Below, one piece after another: positions 21,240 through 34,076 of a stretch of 64,000 bases of DNA (its first letter is position 1; every line of letters starts with the position of its first letter). Position numbers and translations under genes: made by a program. The notes beneath the pieces were generated by a model that was not told the DNA's origin, did no database searches, and worked only from the letters and a program-made list of their open reading frames with translations. Origin of the DNA: Boswellia sacra (taxonomy: Eukaryota; Streptophyta; Magnoliopsida; Sapindales; Burseraceae); contig SNVD02013683.1 of the NCBI GenBank assembly GCA_013180625.2, positions 1-64,000 of the forward strand, in the 5' to 3' direction.

Positions 21240-23724
21240 GAGCCAGTCATTGCTTCTCCAATTCTATCTTCAGGTGCCTTCGGCTTACGATGGATTCTTC
21301 ATGATCATCCAATACGAACTCTGGTACAGGAGGAACAGTCATGGTTTGGTTGAATAGCACATATGCGCCGTAAAATAAAACCACATAATCCGGGATTGCC
21401 TTCAAGGCAAACTGGCCTCCTGGGGGCATAGGTCCTCGCTGTTGTCTGCTATATTGAAGAATGTCAAGAAACTGAGATATGTGAGTGTTTCAAATAGATC
21501 CAATTTGCTTAACCATTTACGTTGAAATATTTGATTCGGTATGTTTCCAGTATGGCTGAGATCGAGCTCGTGTATGATCTCTACTCGACCAATCTCGATT
21601 GGAATACTATCAGAGAAGTTGCTAGTCATTGCTTCTCCAATTCTATCTTCAGGTGCCTTCGGCTTACGATGGATTCTTCATGATCATCCAATACGAACTC
21701 TGGTACAGGAGGAACAGTCATGGTTTGGTTGAATAGCACATATGCGCCGTAAAATAAAACCACATAATCCGGGATTGCCTTCAAGGCAAACTGGCCTCCT
21801 GGGGGCATAGGTCCTCGCTGTTGTCTGCTATATTGAAGAATGTCAAGAAACTGAGATATGTGAGTGTTTCAAATAGATCCAATTTGCTTAACCATTTACG
21901 TTGAAATATTTGATTCGGTATGTTTCCAGTATGGCTGAGATCGAGCTCGTGTATGATCTCTACTCGACCAATCTCGATTGGAATACTATCAGAGAAGTTG
22001 CTATGGATCAATTCAAGCGCATCAATGGACTTTAATCGACCAATCTGAAGAGGGATACTTCCACCGAGGCTGTTGTTTGTCTAAGTGTTAACCAAAAGTG
22101 AAATCTGACGGACGCAGACCATGAGAGAAGACTTCACTCACTCTCCTTGAATGCCTTTGTTCCAAGTCCCTATCAGAATTTTGTCTCTTTACAGCCTCAG
22201 TTCAAAATTCCCGTTGCTGCTAGTTTCCAACTTCTAGCCGGAGACTGGGCCCATCAATCCTTGTTTGCATTATTGCATTAGTCACTAACTCCTCAACGAC
22301 GACCAACAAAACTAGCACGTAGAAAAAGATTCTCAGATTGTGAGACAAGCCTATGTAGAATAGGCTTGGTATATTCCGTACCAGACCTGGATTGGAACCA
22401 GTGATTTTATTTGATGATAAATCCAGCACCTTCAACTTACTGAGATTTGCCCATTGAGTTGGCAACCACCTAAACTTAGAATCTTGAGATTTTGAAATCC
22501 ATCTGGGAATTCTATGCAGTCAATATCGGAATTGCTTTCTCTATGAACTTCTAGGGAAGATGAGAATACATGGGTTCTTGCAACCCATCAATATCTTAAT
22601 GCCACCAGTGATGTTGGTTAAACTGATGTCAGAAAGTGAGAGATTCGGGTGCAACTATATCAGGTGAAATTTGTATGGTTACCAAACAGCTAAGTCATGT
22701 AAGAAACTAGAATGAATTCAGACTTAATGGTAAGCTGCCTGTAAATTTAATGTTACCAAGATCAAGCGACTGAGGCTGTCGAAGCATAGAGAATCAAATG
22801 CTGAAAGATCTCCTTCAAAGAAGTTGTCCCGTAAATTGAATGTGTTGAGGTTGGTGCAAATTTTCATAGGTGGAGGCAAAGTACCATTTCCCTAGGAAGC
22901 GGGCCGGTGAACTGGTTTGTGTAAAGTTCAAGAACAAAAAGGCTTGAGAGGTGGACGATGCAATCACTTATGGGTCCAGATAGATAGGTTATTCCCTGGT
23001 AAGGAGATCTCTTTAAGCAATGTAGCTGAGTAATTCCATTGGGAATGGAACCTGAGAAATTATTGAAACCAGCCCGAAAAGTCTGCAATTTAGAGCAATA
23101 ACCTAGGCTAGGAGGAAGCTTGTCGTTGAAGTAATTGTAGGAGAAATCCAGGATAGAATCAAAGAGCATGAAGAATCAATCCAGGAAAATAAAGGGATAT
23201 TTCCAGTAAATGAATTGTTGCTGATGTTAGAACTTACCAAGCTTTTAGCTACCTGGAAGAACGATGATTGGATATGCCCCAGGAACTGACTGCTTGATAA
23301 ATCTACCACTGTAATGTAATGGGATGACAGAGATGATAGCAATTTAACACAAAGAAAGTTATAGCTCAAATCTAGAGTTTCAAGTAGAGTTAACGACTGA
23401 AAGAAATCATTCGGAAGAGAATCAGAGAGGCTATTGTGAGAAAGGCTGAGATGAGAGACGTGTGAGGTTTCAAATATAAAGGGAGACGTTGCCACTAAGG
23501 TTACTCCAGGGTAGCCATATGAGTAACACGATCATCTGCATCCCATTTGATATCCCTTCCTATAGAAAGCAGTCAATGGATGAAGACCAATTCAATGGAA
23601 GCGACGACCAAGTGAAGTTAAGAGACGAAAGGGAATCTCGATCTAGTTGATTGCAGGCCTCACAAACAGAAGGAAAACAGAAGAGAAATAGTAGCGGTGC
23701 AAGATGGAAGAACAATTTAAACAT
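21240..23724 (-). pseudogene. LRR receptor-like protein (RLP) pseudogene 1
   Basis: RLPs are single-pass plasma-membrane proteins with an extracellular leucine-rich-repeat domain, used in immunity or peptide perception. The ATG at 23724-23722 opens a hydrophobic signal peptide (MFKLFFHLAPLLFLFCF). A Cys-containing LRR cap (ACNQLDRDSL ... LNWSSSIDC) follows, then many LRR units such as LSLSHNSLSDSLP, LDLSYNFL, NNFSGSIPNGITQL, LDLSSNKITGS and LDLSHTGNIP. The frame is broken repeatedly, for example soon after the N-terminal cap and near 23100, 22860, 22470 and 22220. The 3' part is disturbed by a 379-bp tandem duplication. The remnant is shorter than the usual ~1000-residue RLP. A homologous relic lies at 41466-46049. 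Confidence 0.85.
21245..22002. repeat. Perfect 379-bp tandem duplication inside RLP pseudogene 1
   Basis: Unit 1 (21245-21623) and unit 2 (21624-22002) appear identical base for base. Both contain the same 60-codon minus-strand stretch (GGQFALKAIPDYVVLFYGAY...) and LRR codons around LDLSHTGNIPNQIFQ. Identity over 379 bases in a decaying pseudogene implies a very recent event, or an assembly artefact. Confidence 0.95.
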
Positions 23725-26068
23725 CTTCTTTACTAATCTTAATTATATTATAGTAGAAGAAGAGCATCTTAAGAGAAGGCTGCCACGTTCATCATTTGAG
23801 CTACATTGACTACATTACTAGAAGTTTGGAAACTATAATACTATAATATGTGGTTTCTAATATAGAGTAGTTGAAGTTGAACAATTTGAGTCTTCATTCC
23901 ATCTTAGGCTCTAATGTGAATTAAAGTCCTTGCAATGCCAACTCACATAAAAGTTATTGTTCGTCCGAAAATTAAATTGTTTGTCTTTTGAAACAAGTAC
24001 AAATTGAGTTCAAAAGTCAATATAACATGCTATTATTTATAGTGTCAGGAGTCATGATATGCATCCTAAAACTTATCCTAAATTTATGCATCCTAAATGA
24101 CATGGTATAAATTTAGGATTACCACATCATTCGTTATATCAACAAACCATCCACATGGCAATCATCTGTTAAATGCACATCATTTAAGATGTAAAATTTG
24201 GCATATAATTAGGGCAGTGTAACATTATTCCTAATATCATATATGCTATTACTGGAAGTTTACACTTGTATTCCAGTGGTGTTAATCTTGCCAGAATTAT
24301 TATTGGTCGCCCTTTTAACATCTGCTATACTCAATTATTGGAATCATTTTTTCCAACGACCTATAGAGAAATCTGTTGATATATAGGCCACTTCCCATTT
24401 TTCGTCACGTAAACAACTTTAAAATCAAATTGGTTCAGTTTGACTTTTAAAATTAACTCTAGATGAAGATAAACTTGTACTAATTGATGAATTTGAAAAG
24501 AAAGTAAATTAAAGAAATTAAGATAAAGAAACATGTTTTAATATGGTCATATAGCTCTTTCTTGAAATTCTTAATATTATTTAGACAACAAAAATGGAAA
24601 TCATGTAGAAAAACTCAAAGTAGTAAAATATATATGTATATTTATGAACAGAAATTTCACTATATTTTGTAGGACAATTCATTTAACACAAAATGTTTGC
24701 TTTTCGTTGAGGATCTGTTATTGAGGCCTCAATTAATCTCAATGCATATTTCTCTTTAGCACTGTTAGCCACTAGCTTCCGGCTTAAAAATATATAGATT
24801 CCAGAAAAAATTAAGTAGAACATGCTACATAATAAACATAAATAACTTGATAAATGAATGGAGACATTAGTACCCATTTTTTAGTCAATTTAAGCAAACT
24901 ATAGATATTTAACATGTTTCAAATAGTACGTACAAGAGAAGAAATCTTACAACAATTTCAGAATATTTTCAAGTGGCCTACTGCAAGCTGATATCAATCG
25001 CATTAGATGAAAAAATGAAGGACATGATCTATTTACATAATTTATCAAGTAATTGCAGAACGAACCTTGCAACTCATCATAACGTGGAATGTGTAACTAA
25101 GCGATGGAAAATAAATTGTGAAAATGCAAACTCTAGTAATTTTTGGGACATATTTGAGATTTAGACAATTGTTGAGCTGTTAAATAGTGTTCCACGGTTA
25201 GACATCTCATTCGACATATAAAAAATATATGGAGTTGGTTGTCGATTAAGTAGCTTGACAACTTACCAATTTGCTTAGCTTATTAAAAAATTAGAATTTG
25301 ACTAAAACTAAATATAATACTCCAAATTTACTAAAAGAAATTTTAAAATAAGTGAGTCACAACCGCCTTGAAAATGATTGAACTAATGGAGAATGGCCGC
25401 TAAAATGTGAGTTTACGAGGTATATATAATTTGCGCTGAAGTGAGAGTAATATGTATCACTGCCCATGCAACATGTTGTAGTTATTTAATTTCTGATTTA
25501 GGTACCGAAAATTGAACACCTGAGTTGAAAGAAATAGTTATTTAAGTGTAATTTCCCAAGCAAGGGAACAATGTACTGAAAAGAGTTTGCTAAGCTTTTA
25601 CAGAACGGTTTTAGAGTTGTTGACACAATCTCCAACATCTATACCTTGTTCCAATTTGTATCAAATTTAAAGATCATCTAATAATAATGATAATAATCAG
25701 TGACAGCCAGAAAAGGATTTGAACCCACAAAGCCAACAATACCACTTGGTGCTCTTTCCTGGCTATCACTGGCCTTATATTCTTCTAGGGAAAAAGAAAG
25801 AGTTCCATCAAACTTTACACAAAACATGAACGACAAAATTTTTTACTGTTATCATTAACGTTAAAAGAATCTCCACAAAACTCAGTACCCGGTCCGACTT
25901 CCATCAATTTGGCGTGGGCACTTTATCTCTGTTCAAGGAGCCACACTCTAATATCAGAGTGCTTCCTCCCAAAGCAGATTAGAACTATTTATCATAATGT
26001 CCAAATTTCAGTTGTCATCAATGTACGAAAAAACATCAGCAGCATTGCTGTCCACTTCAAAGAGCTGC
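23725..26068. other. Intergenic region between RLP pseudogene 1 and the DUF1664 gene
   Basis: No recognisable gene. A loosely palindromic, MITE-like stretch lies at about 24043-24230 (GCATCCTAAATGACATGG paired with a CATCTTAAATGATGTGC-type word). A 64-codon hydrophobic frame at 24683-24877 (-) matches no family I know. The last few hundred bases before 26068 are probably the 3' UTR of DUF1664. A hairpin at 25699-25770 is listed separately. Confidence 0.4.
25699..25770 (-). other. 72-nt hairpin with a tRNA B-box-like word
   Basis: The arms AGTGATAGCCAGGAAAG and CTTTCTGGCTGTCACT (minus strand) pair over about 15 bases. The apical part contains GGGTTCAAATCC, which matches the Pol III B-box. It does not fold as a standard cloverleaf and has no clear A-box. 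It could be a decayed tRNA-derived repeat, a small foldback, or a small-RNA precursor. Confidence 0.3.
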
Positions 26069-29000
26069 TTACGCACATTTGTTTGTTGCACTACGCTGTC
26101 TTGTCAAAACTGAAGTACTAAAGAGTTTCCCAAGCAAACCGTTACTCGGAGACCTATTATTCGACTCCTCTGAAGCTTGAATCCCACTGGAAACCTCAGG
26201 ACTGCTTGATGGCTCACCCACTTCTGAGATTCCACTAAACTCTGAAGACAAAGAGGACCCCCATTCAGACGCTATAGCTATGCCTTGTGCTTTCTGCCAA
26301 GGCCTCTCGACCTGCAAATTGTCAAATCAAGCAAAAGGGTAACAAAAGTTGTTTGTTTCAGACAAAAATGAGGGACAGATAATGCTCTATGTATTTATAT
26401 TTTACAAGACAAGACTCCTAAAAAGCAAATGCAGTGGGAAAGAAGCTCAGCTATGAGCTGAAGTCAGAGGGCATACACAAAAAAAAGTAAGAATGTGATG
26501 AAAATAAAAAAGCCCCATCAAGTTAGTTAAATCCAAACCTGTTTTTCTAATGCATTTTCTTAATAAACTAGAAAACAGTTATTAATATCTTGCAATTGTA
26601 CATGGAATAGATTTCCAATAGTTATAATAACAGAATTTAGATTTTTGAAGCAGTGAAAAACTACTTTTCCCATTTCCTTCCCTTCAATATTTTTATCCCC
26701 AACTAAATTCAAGTAAGAAAAAGCCTACAAACCTTCCGCGATCCATTGGAATCAGACAGAGATGGTAGTTCCAGAGGTAAAGGTGTTGGCAGAGAACCAG
26801 TCTGCTAAAGCACAATTGAAGACATACAAGTAATAAAGAAAAACCAGTAAGAAAGGGAAGAGTAACAAGTAGATTCATATAGTGAAGCTTTTACTAATGG
26901 CAAGGTAGTGAACAGTTCACTAAATCAAGCTTTATTTGATCTTCAGTTTCTTATAACTGATCTGATAATCTAGCAAAAGCACTGAACTGACTGCCTAAAT
27001 TAGCAAAGCACAGAGAAATCTCTGAAACTCGAACATTTTGGGCCAGCTACATAAAAATTTGGTAATAATTCAATGACCCATACTGGGCTAATGGTAGAGC
27101 AAGGCTGTGACACAAATTGCACATTAAAAAGGAATCCAATTCAATGAGGAATAAATTCGTTGTAAAATTAACTCCATGAACCAGCTAAAAATGCATATAA
27201 ATGCCCACACTTCCAGTATTATAACAAATTCCTATGGAGAAAAAGATGAATAAGCAAAGAAAATCCTTTATTCTTCTTTTATTATATACAATCAGTTTAA
27301 TTATCTTATAAGACCTAGTCTTCAAGCTTAGTGCATTTTCCCCTTAACTTAAGGTGTCATTTTACAGTTTGAGTGTCATAAGTCCATTATGGCCAGAAAT
27401 TAAAAAATCAGGGATAAAATTTACTCTTGATGATAGTGCAGTACTTACTGGTAGTCCAACAGCTGCTCTGGAGAACTGGTAAAGCAAGGCCTACACGATT
27501 CGTAAAACATAGTTATATATATTAAACAAAAGTTGTTCTAATAAGCTGGAAAGCAAATCTGAATGCATGAAATAACTCTGAGAAAAATCTTAGGATGAAG
27601 ATTATAACAACTTTTAAACAGCAAAACATCAAATTTTAACTAGAAGGCCTTATCTAATTACATATTTTTGTACTAATTATACGGCACCACTTGACAACGG
27701 AAGCTGATTGGAAACAATATTGCTTGAATCTTTTATTTGGCTAATAATATAATAAAAAATGAAGCAAGATCAGTTCATGCCTGAAAAAGCTCTGTAGCTC
27801 TACCATTATCCAATCTCCAAGCAAAATCACACAACTCCCATACGCTTTTAGTCGTGATATCCTAAGCAGATAATTAGAATTAGTGGGAAAAAAATTATGA
27901 AAGCAGAGTAAATTAGGTTGTTAACATAAGTGTTACCTGCTTGCTTTCAATTTCATCAAGTTTACTTTCCTGAAAGAACCAAATAATTAAAAGAAAAAAA
28001 AAGTCTTAGCCTCACAAACAGGGCCTATATCTTTTAAATAATGCAGCAAAATGACAAAGCATTAATTTTGCAGATGGCTCACCAGATTTTGAACCAAATC
28101 ACGAACATTTTGAACTTCCGTACTAATCATCTTTGACCTTCCTTTTATTAGAGAAACCTAAAGGAATTGATAAGTCTATAAATGAATTCACAAAATCTTT
28201 TATAACTTCAAAATCTATCTAGCTAATATCCATATAGAACCCACATCTTCTTTTGTAGCCTGAGAGGTTTCTCCTATCATAGTCACATGATGATCTACAT
28301 TGTTAATCTTGGAAGACAACCGACTCTGAGTAGCCTGCAGGAATAAAGAAAGAAAAAGAGAAAGGAAGAAACATGTGACTGAGAAACTAAAAATTCTCAT
28401 GCTTGTCGCACTAATTTAACAGTATCAAAAAAAAAAAAATCTACCGATTGCCAGCACATTATCAATTTTATTTCACCAAAAAAATTGTGTTAAATAACCA
28501 AACAAAAAGATGATAGAAGATAATAAACAGAAAGAATATAAAATATCACATTTCTAACCAACCTACAAAATTCAAGTACCACCATATCTTTGCTTTCTAA
28601 AGAGTTCAATATACAATGCCAGTTCTTTATATAACTCCACTATCAATAACTAAAACTGTTAAAACTTTATAAGTCATGTTTAGATTATCATAATCTCTCT
28701 ATTTACAATCTATGAGTGTGTGATCCTAAAAGATTCTAGATGTGGTTTTAGGTGATCTTTAGCATTAAGTGCGAGTGATTTACTTTCCTATTCTATTTCA
28801 TCTTTTTGTACTGTAAAGATCTAATACATTTGGTGATCAATGACATACAACAATTCTCACTCTGTTTTCAACAGACAATACAAAACAAATGTAAGCTTAA
28901 AGTAGTTTTAAACATAACATGAGGTCATTATGAATGAGAGAATTACTGAGATTGATTTGTAAATATCCTCAAACTGTCTAGAAACAGAATTGCAAGCATC

Positions 29001-31363
29001 AGATAGACCACGTTTTGTTGCAAACATCATATCAGGAAGCTTCCACCGCTGAAAACATTAAAGGAATATAGCATTCCGCTAAGATTCTGAGACATGGGAA
29101 AACTATGCCATAAGAAATTTTAAACGTCTGGCAGACAAATACCTTCCACCGAACATAGCCATATCCAACTACTACAACAACTATAAATATAACATATTCT
29201 CTACCTGCACAAGAAAACACAAGTAAGAAAGTTAAGTACTAACATATGACAATAACTCAAGAAAGTTCTTGCTGCCAAGAAAGGGTGACGAGAAGATATA
29301 TATAAAACAAGGAATATAGTAACCCCAGGTTTCATTTACTAATGACAGCAAGGTCATGGCAACTCATGCAAGTCAAACGGAACACAAATTTACGGTTTGA
29401 AAAAAAGCAATCAATATCAGTCACATGCTCTACTGAGCAACCATAACTTAATTGCTTTGTCAGAAATTTCAAAAGTTAAGATAACTTGATAGACATAGAA
29501 ACCCCAAACGCACATCAGTATTACTCATTTTCAAGCATATTCATTTTAGTCCTAATAGAATTGCATGTTGCATAGCAAAAAAATTAATATGAGAAACATA
29601 AATTGGTATCAGTTCAATCTGAAAAATCTAGTTAGGACATATGCAAAATAGGAATATGCATAACAACTTTGTCCTTTCAAACGTAAGTAAGCAATATATA
29701 AAAGAACCTGCTCCACTCGAAGTGACAATTGTAATTGAATTGTTTGATGCCAAGACTTCCATTTGCAGCTTTATTCTTTCGATCTGTAAAAGTTAAGAGT
29801 TCAACAAATGACCTTCATTTACATACTCGAATGTGACAATAGAATTATAAGCAAAAGTTACACACATCGCAAAATGATAAGCCACTTGCCAAACTGAAAA
29901 AGAAAAGGAACAAAATAAACAGACATAAGCCAGCTGGAAAGTACTGCTCAACAACACCCACTGCCATAACCACACATCCAGAGAACCCCCAAAACGTAGC
30001 GCTAGCCACCATAAATATCCCAAAACCTTGACCCATATTCATCTCAACCCCCCCTCTTCTATAACTGCCTTGCGAAAAATGAGAGGACAGCGTCTTTCAG
30101 GATTCAAGAACGTGCACAAAGATATGATAAACAATTTCGCAACCCTTCCACAAGGCGCAAGGCCACCATCCAAAGGAAAAGGCTAGAAAATGCATTTCAT
30201 GATCTTCCAAGTGAAAGCACATTTCAATCAATCAAATGACAAAAACAAGCTGTACTCATTCTTGAAGCTCCCTAGAGAAATAGACGAGTAAAAGCAACAA
30301 GAAAAAAAAGGCCAAGTGCAAACCTGAGCCTTCAAAATGTCAATCTGTGGCTTGCTACCTGAATAAGAACTGCCTGACTTATCTGGATTGACAACCTGGA
30401 GCAGAAGACAATCATTTTGAAACATATTTATTCAGGTAAATATATCTATGTACCGGAAAAATTTCGATCAACGCATAACTTTAAGATGGGAATAAGCACA
30501 ATATTACTAGTTAATAAAACTGACCAAAGCGTCACTAGTTCAGAAATATTCCCAGTTAAATTCAATACAATAATGAAACTAACTCCAGAAACATAATCTA
30601 AGGCACAATAACCAACCTATGAACACCAAAACTGAATTACAACAAACAGTATCCATCACTGAAGATACAAATTAATGCACCAATATCTTCAAACTAAGCA
30701 CATTCTCAGGCAGACACTGCATGCAGTTTTAGCCATAAAATACCTTGAGAGCGCTGGAAAAGATGTCAGAAACTGATGGCAGACGCCCTTCTTTTGCAAG
30801 AACCGATCCCACAATACCTAAGCATTACAGCAAAAATAACTCGGTAAGCTGCTTGTCAAAGAAACGATGGCTAATAAACCCGAATTTCGCATTGGCACGA
30901 TTAATTTCCGAGTTTCACATCAATTTAGCATTCAAATATGTAATACCAAGTGCATAGAAACTTCCACAATTGAACTAGGAGCCGTTACTCAAGACCATAA
31001 TTAGCCAAACTATTCAGTAATCTCGACCGAAAGTAAAAATCCTTCTAGCCCCTTTGAATTAAAAAATTTTCATTCTAGCCCTTTTGGATTTAAACGCAAC
31101 CTCAACCACTTCCTCTGCTCTATAGTCTGCAACTACTATTTCGAACAACGCTAACAATAATAGAATTCGCAGCAGCCGAAGCAAAAGTAGACCAATAATC
31201 ACACAAAGCAGTAAAAAAGCCGAGGTGGTGCATGTGCACTCAATCGTGCCAACGAACAAACATCGAAACAATCGAACAGTTAATAAAAATTGCGGGAAAA
31301 AATTGAATGGTAGGGACAACCTGCGCCGACGAGGATGGCTAACTTGCCCAAAGGAAGAGCCAT
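26069..31363 (-). CDS. DUF1664 family protein, 13 exons
   Basis: The coding exons, listed 5' to 3' on the minus strand, are 31363-31321, 30817-30744, 30395-30324, 29783-29708, 29204-29143, 29048-28947, 28334-28245, 28157-28083, 27969-27937, 27861-27781, 27490-27449, 26804-26733 and 26311-26069. They total 1065 nt (354 residues plus stop) with one continuous frame. The start MALPLGKLAILVGAGIVGS is the conserved DUF1664 N-terminal hydrophobic segment. A second membrane segment (YVIFIVVVVVGYGYVRW, residues ~92-108) is followed by the family block LPDMMFATKRGLSDACNSV. A long helical, probably coiled-coil region with SRLSSKINNVDHHV and VWELCDFAWRLDNGR follows, and then a Ser/Pro-rich tail. The family is plant-specific and its biochemical role is unknown to me. 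All introns are GT-AG except the one after exon 10, which starts GC. It appears intact and likely expressed. Confidence 0.9.
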
Positions 31364-32242
31364 GCTCCGTGGCGAATACTAGGCACGTGAAGAATGTGTG
31401 CTATGACCAGCAATTAAATTTGACACTTATTTAGAAGAAGATTGGAAGTATGAGTTTAACTTTAGTAGTATTGTTGTTTGAGGCACTGAGCCACCCTAAA
31501 TTTTTTATTAGGTTTGAAGTTCTACTTTAATTAAAACAAGTTTAAATATTAAAATTTATAAATATATTTAATATCATATAAGGATTTCCTTTTTTATATA
31601 TCTTTTATTTGATATTTCTTTAAAAAACTCATATTTTACCTTAAAATTTATGCCATCAATAATCTCAATTTTTTATCTCCTCTTTTTCTTTCGCGCAATA
31701 AAAGTTTTCTATTCGTCATATTTCTATTTACTTTTTCATTATTGTCTGTGTAGGGTTTTGCTTTCCTATTGTTTATCTAGGATTTTGCTATTTTGGCAAA
31801 GTTTGTATAGGTCGAAGTTATATTATTATTCTCAAATTTTCATTCTCTATCGGTGAGATAAGTTTAGGTAATATTGATTCAAATTGTACAATAATAATTC
31901 TACAATTTGAATTATACTGCTCATTCAAATTGTAGAATTATTATTGTTGTTGTTGTTGTTGTAATTTTTTTTTTTTAAAAAAAAATATGTTTAGGTAATG
32001 ACCCATAATTGTATTTTTCAACTACATTGAATTCAACATGCTAAATATGTTCAATTACATTGAATTGAACAAGTTAAAGATATTTTATCCATAGCAGTTT
32101 AACAAACAATATTACAACAAAAATAATAGAAATTAAGGTGAAACAAAAACTTATATTTTTTTCATTATTGTCTTTCCAATTATGCATAAAATGACCTCCA
32201 TCATGAAGAATTACAATATAAACATACATCATAATCTCAAAT
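31364..32242. other. 5' flank of the DUF1664 gene and intergenic DNA
   Basis: 31364-31480 probably holds the 5' UTR and core promoter of the minus-strand gene. The remainder is AT/T-rich without genes. It contains a perfect 24-base inverted repeat (31889-31946) overlapping a short (TTG)n run at about 31940-31960. Confidence 0.4.
31889..31946. repeat. Perfect 24-bp inverted repeat, 10-nt loop
   Basis: The arms at 31889-31912 and 31923-31946 (CAATAATAATTCTACAATTT plus GAAT, and its exact complement) can form an uninterrupted stem-loop. A minimal foldback element or hairpin transcript are both possible. Confidence 0.85.
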
Positions 32243-32251
32243 TAAGTAAAA

Positions 32252-32923
32252 GGGTGGGGCTATTTGCACCCAAATTTGTAATTAACCAAATTAATGTTAA
32301 TTTCTAAACCTAATCCCTAAATTAACTTCAATCTTAATATTAAAAATCCTAAATCATCTAAAACCTTGTTACATTCACAATCAAATTTGATATAACTGAA
32401 CAAATTAAATGATAAATGATATTTCCAATGAAGACATTAGAGCTTTGGGCGAGAACCAAGAACCATCCCAAGTGCTTGTGCATTCACCCCTTGCACACAA
32501 CTCCAAGGTGGCAAACGTCACAAAGAACAAGATAATTGCTCAAATTAATCAGTATATGTATATCATAGTTAAAAATTATATTTCTGGGAAGTTAAAAATT
32601 TCTCTGCTCAATTACGTTATTGGACAGCTTAATTGGTTAGTTTTAAAAACAGTCATATTCTTTGTTATTCAGTTACGTTAATTTTGATTCATGAAGGTTT
32701 TACACGATTTAGGATTTTGAATGTTAAAGTTGATGTTAATTTAGGAATTAGGGTTTTAAATTAGGATTAATTGGGTTAATTATAAAGTTAACTATAAATT
32801 TTTTGTTTCGTTGAATAACCTTAATAATAAATTGTTTTATGGATATTATGGTAATAAACCTTTTAACCAAAAAAAAAAAAGTAGGCGTGTATAGAAAAAA
32901 ATTGGGTGCAAATAACCCCATCC
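32252..32923. mobile_element. Non-autonomous TIR transposon, 672 bp
   Basis: The left end GGGTGGGGCTATTTGCACCC pairs with the reverse-complemented right end GGATGGGGTTATTTGCACCC, 18 of 20 matching. Complementarity continues inward (TTAACC(C)AATTAAT, CTAAATTAACTTCAA / CTAAATTAACATCAA). The flanks are TAAGTAAAA (32243-32251) and TAAGTAAAG (32924-32932), an 8-9-bp target duplication pointing to hAT or Mutator. A 90-codon open frame at 32409-32681 is not recognised. Confidence 0.8.
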
Positions 32924-32932
32924 TAAGTAAAG

Positions 32933-33617
32933 ATAAAGACTTCTAATTGAAGAAAAAATTTGTACATTACATGCCAATACTTAAAAATATACCTGTCCTC
33001 TATAGTCATTTTTCATCTAAGATACTCTTTTAATTTTAATTAAAGCGGGCTTTGAAAGGGATTTTGGCTCTAACCTTAGTGTGGCCCGAACATTCGACCG
33101 AACATACACTCCCAACAAGCTTAAAGGCCTAACTTTAGTATGTTAAGTTTGTAACAGGTAGCAATACATCTGTATACTATGTTAAGTTTGCTATTATATT
33201 ATAAACTTAAGTTTGTAAGTTTAAACTTAACTTTATTATTTAAACAAACCTCTCAATTACAACATTGTGAAATGAGAAAGTTAATCAAATTGCAGAAAAT
33301 TGGTGAACAAAAAAAGCTAATTGGATAGTATTTCTCGGCTTTCCAGGTTTGCCTTGCCTGCAATGTAACTAAGTTGCATTGGAAAACTTATTTAGAACAT
33401 TATGCAATTAGAATTTATCACTATTAAATTGACAAAATTACACCTAGATGTAAATATTATTTTCTCAGATAAGTTTAATTAAATAATTAATTATATCATA
33501 TCTGGGAAAATAAACTTATGTAATTAAGGGTCATTTAATGACAAAAAAGTTTCTTGGACTTCTCAACAGGAGAAGTGACTGAGATGTGAGCAATATCTAG
33601 AGTTTAACTACAGTATA
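32933..33617. other. Intergenic, nothing recognised
   Basis: AT-rich DNA with short repeats of GTTAAGTTTG-type words (33125-33240). No gene is visible. Confidence 0.4.
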
Positions 33618-34047
33618 TGATAGGCCTCCAGTAGATTCACATATATTAGGCGACGCAACAGGCATGAAACATTGAAGATATAAGGGCAATCAAGGGCAGA
33701 ATGGAGAAATTGCTTTTATAATTCTGTTATGCTTTTCTGTCTTTTATAATTCTGTTATGCTTTGCTGTCATTTGTTGGTTATGTTTTGGGGTAGGGAAAT
33801 TAGTTGTAATAAGAGGGAGAAAGGGGGGGAAGGAGGGCAGATTTTGGGAAGTAAGAAATTGGGAGACACTAGTCCCTAGGGAGAGCTTGCAGGACTCTCG
33901 AAGATCTTGCTACCTATCTTTGTTACTTTTCTGATTTGTTCTTTCAATACAGAAACGCAGTGCAGTTAGCTTTCTATTTCAGTTTCTGTCAATCTAATTG
34001 TGTGTGCATTCAGTGTGTGTGTGAGTGAGAAAACCAGGATCCTATCA
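33618..34047 (+). repeat. 5' LTR of the PLC-carrying Gypsy element
   Basis: 430 bp with 7-base inverted ends TGATAGG/CCTATCA. It contains the duplicated word TTTTATAATTCTGTTATGCTTT and ends two bases before the PBS. Confidence 0.92.
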
Positions 34048-34050
34048 AAT

Positions 34051-34062
34051 TGGTATCAGAGC
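34051..34062 (+). other. Primer-binding site (initiator tRNA-Met)
   Basis: TGGTATCAGAGC is the standard PBS of many plant LTR retrotransposons. It lies directly after the 5' LTR and recurs at 36640-36651 after the 3' LTR. Confidence 0.9.
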
Positions 34063-34076
34063 AGTAAGATCTTGAA

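Noticed and set aside
24683..25164. Two ~63-codon frames on opposite strands
   Set aside because: No recognisable motif, homologous block or splice context. Length is within chance for AT-rich DNA.
25699..25770. tRNA gene call from the GGTTCAAATCC word
   Set aside because: No A-box, D-arm, anticodon stem or 7-bp acceptor in tRNA geometry.
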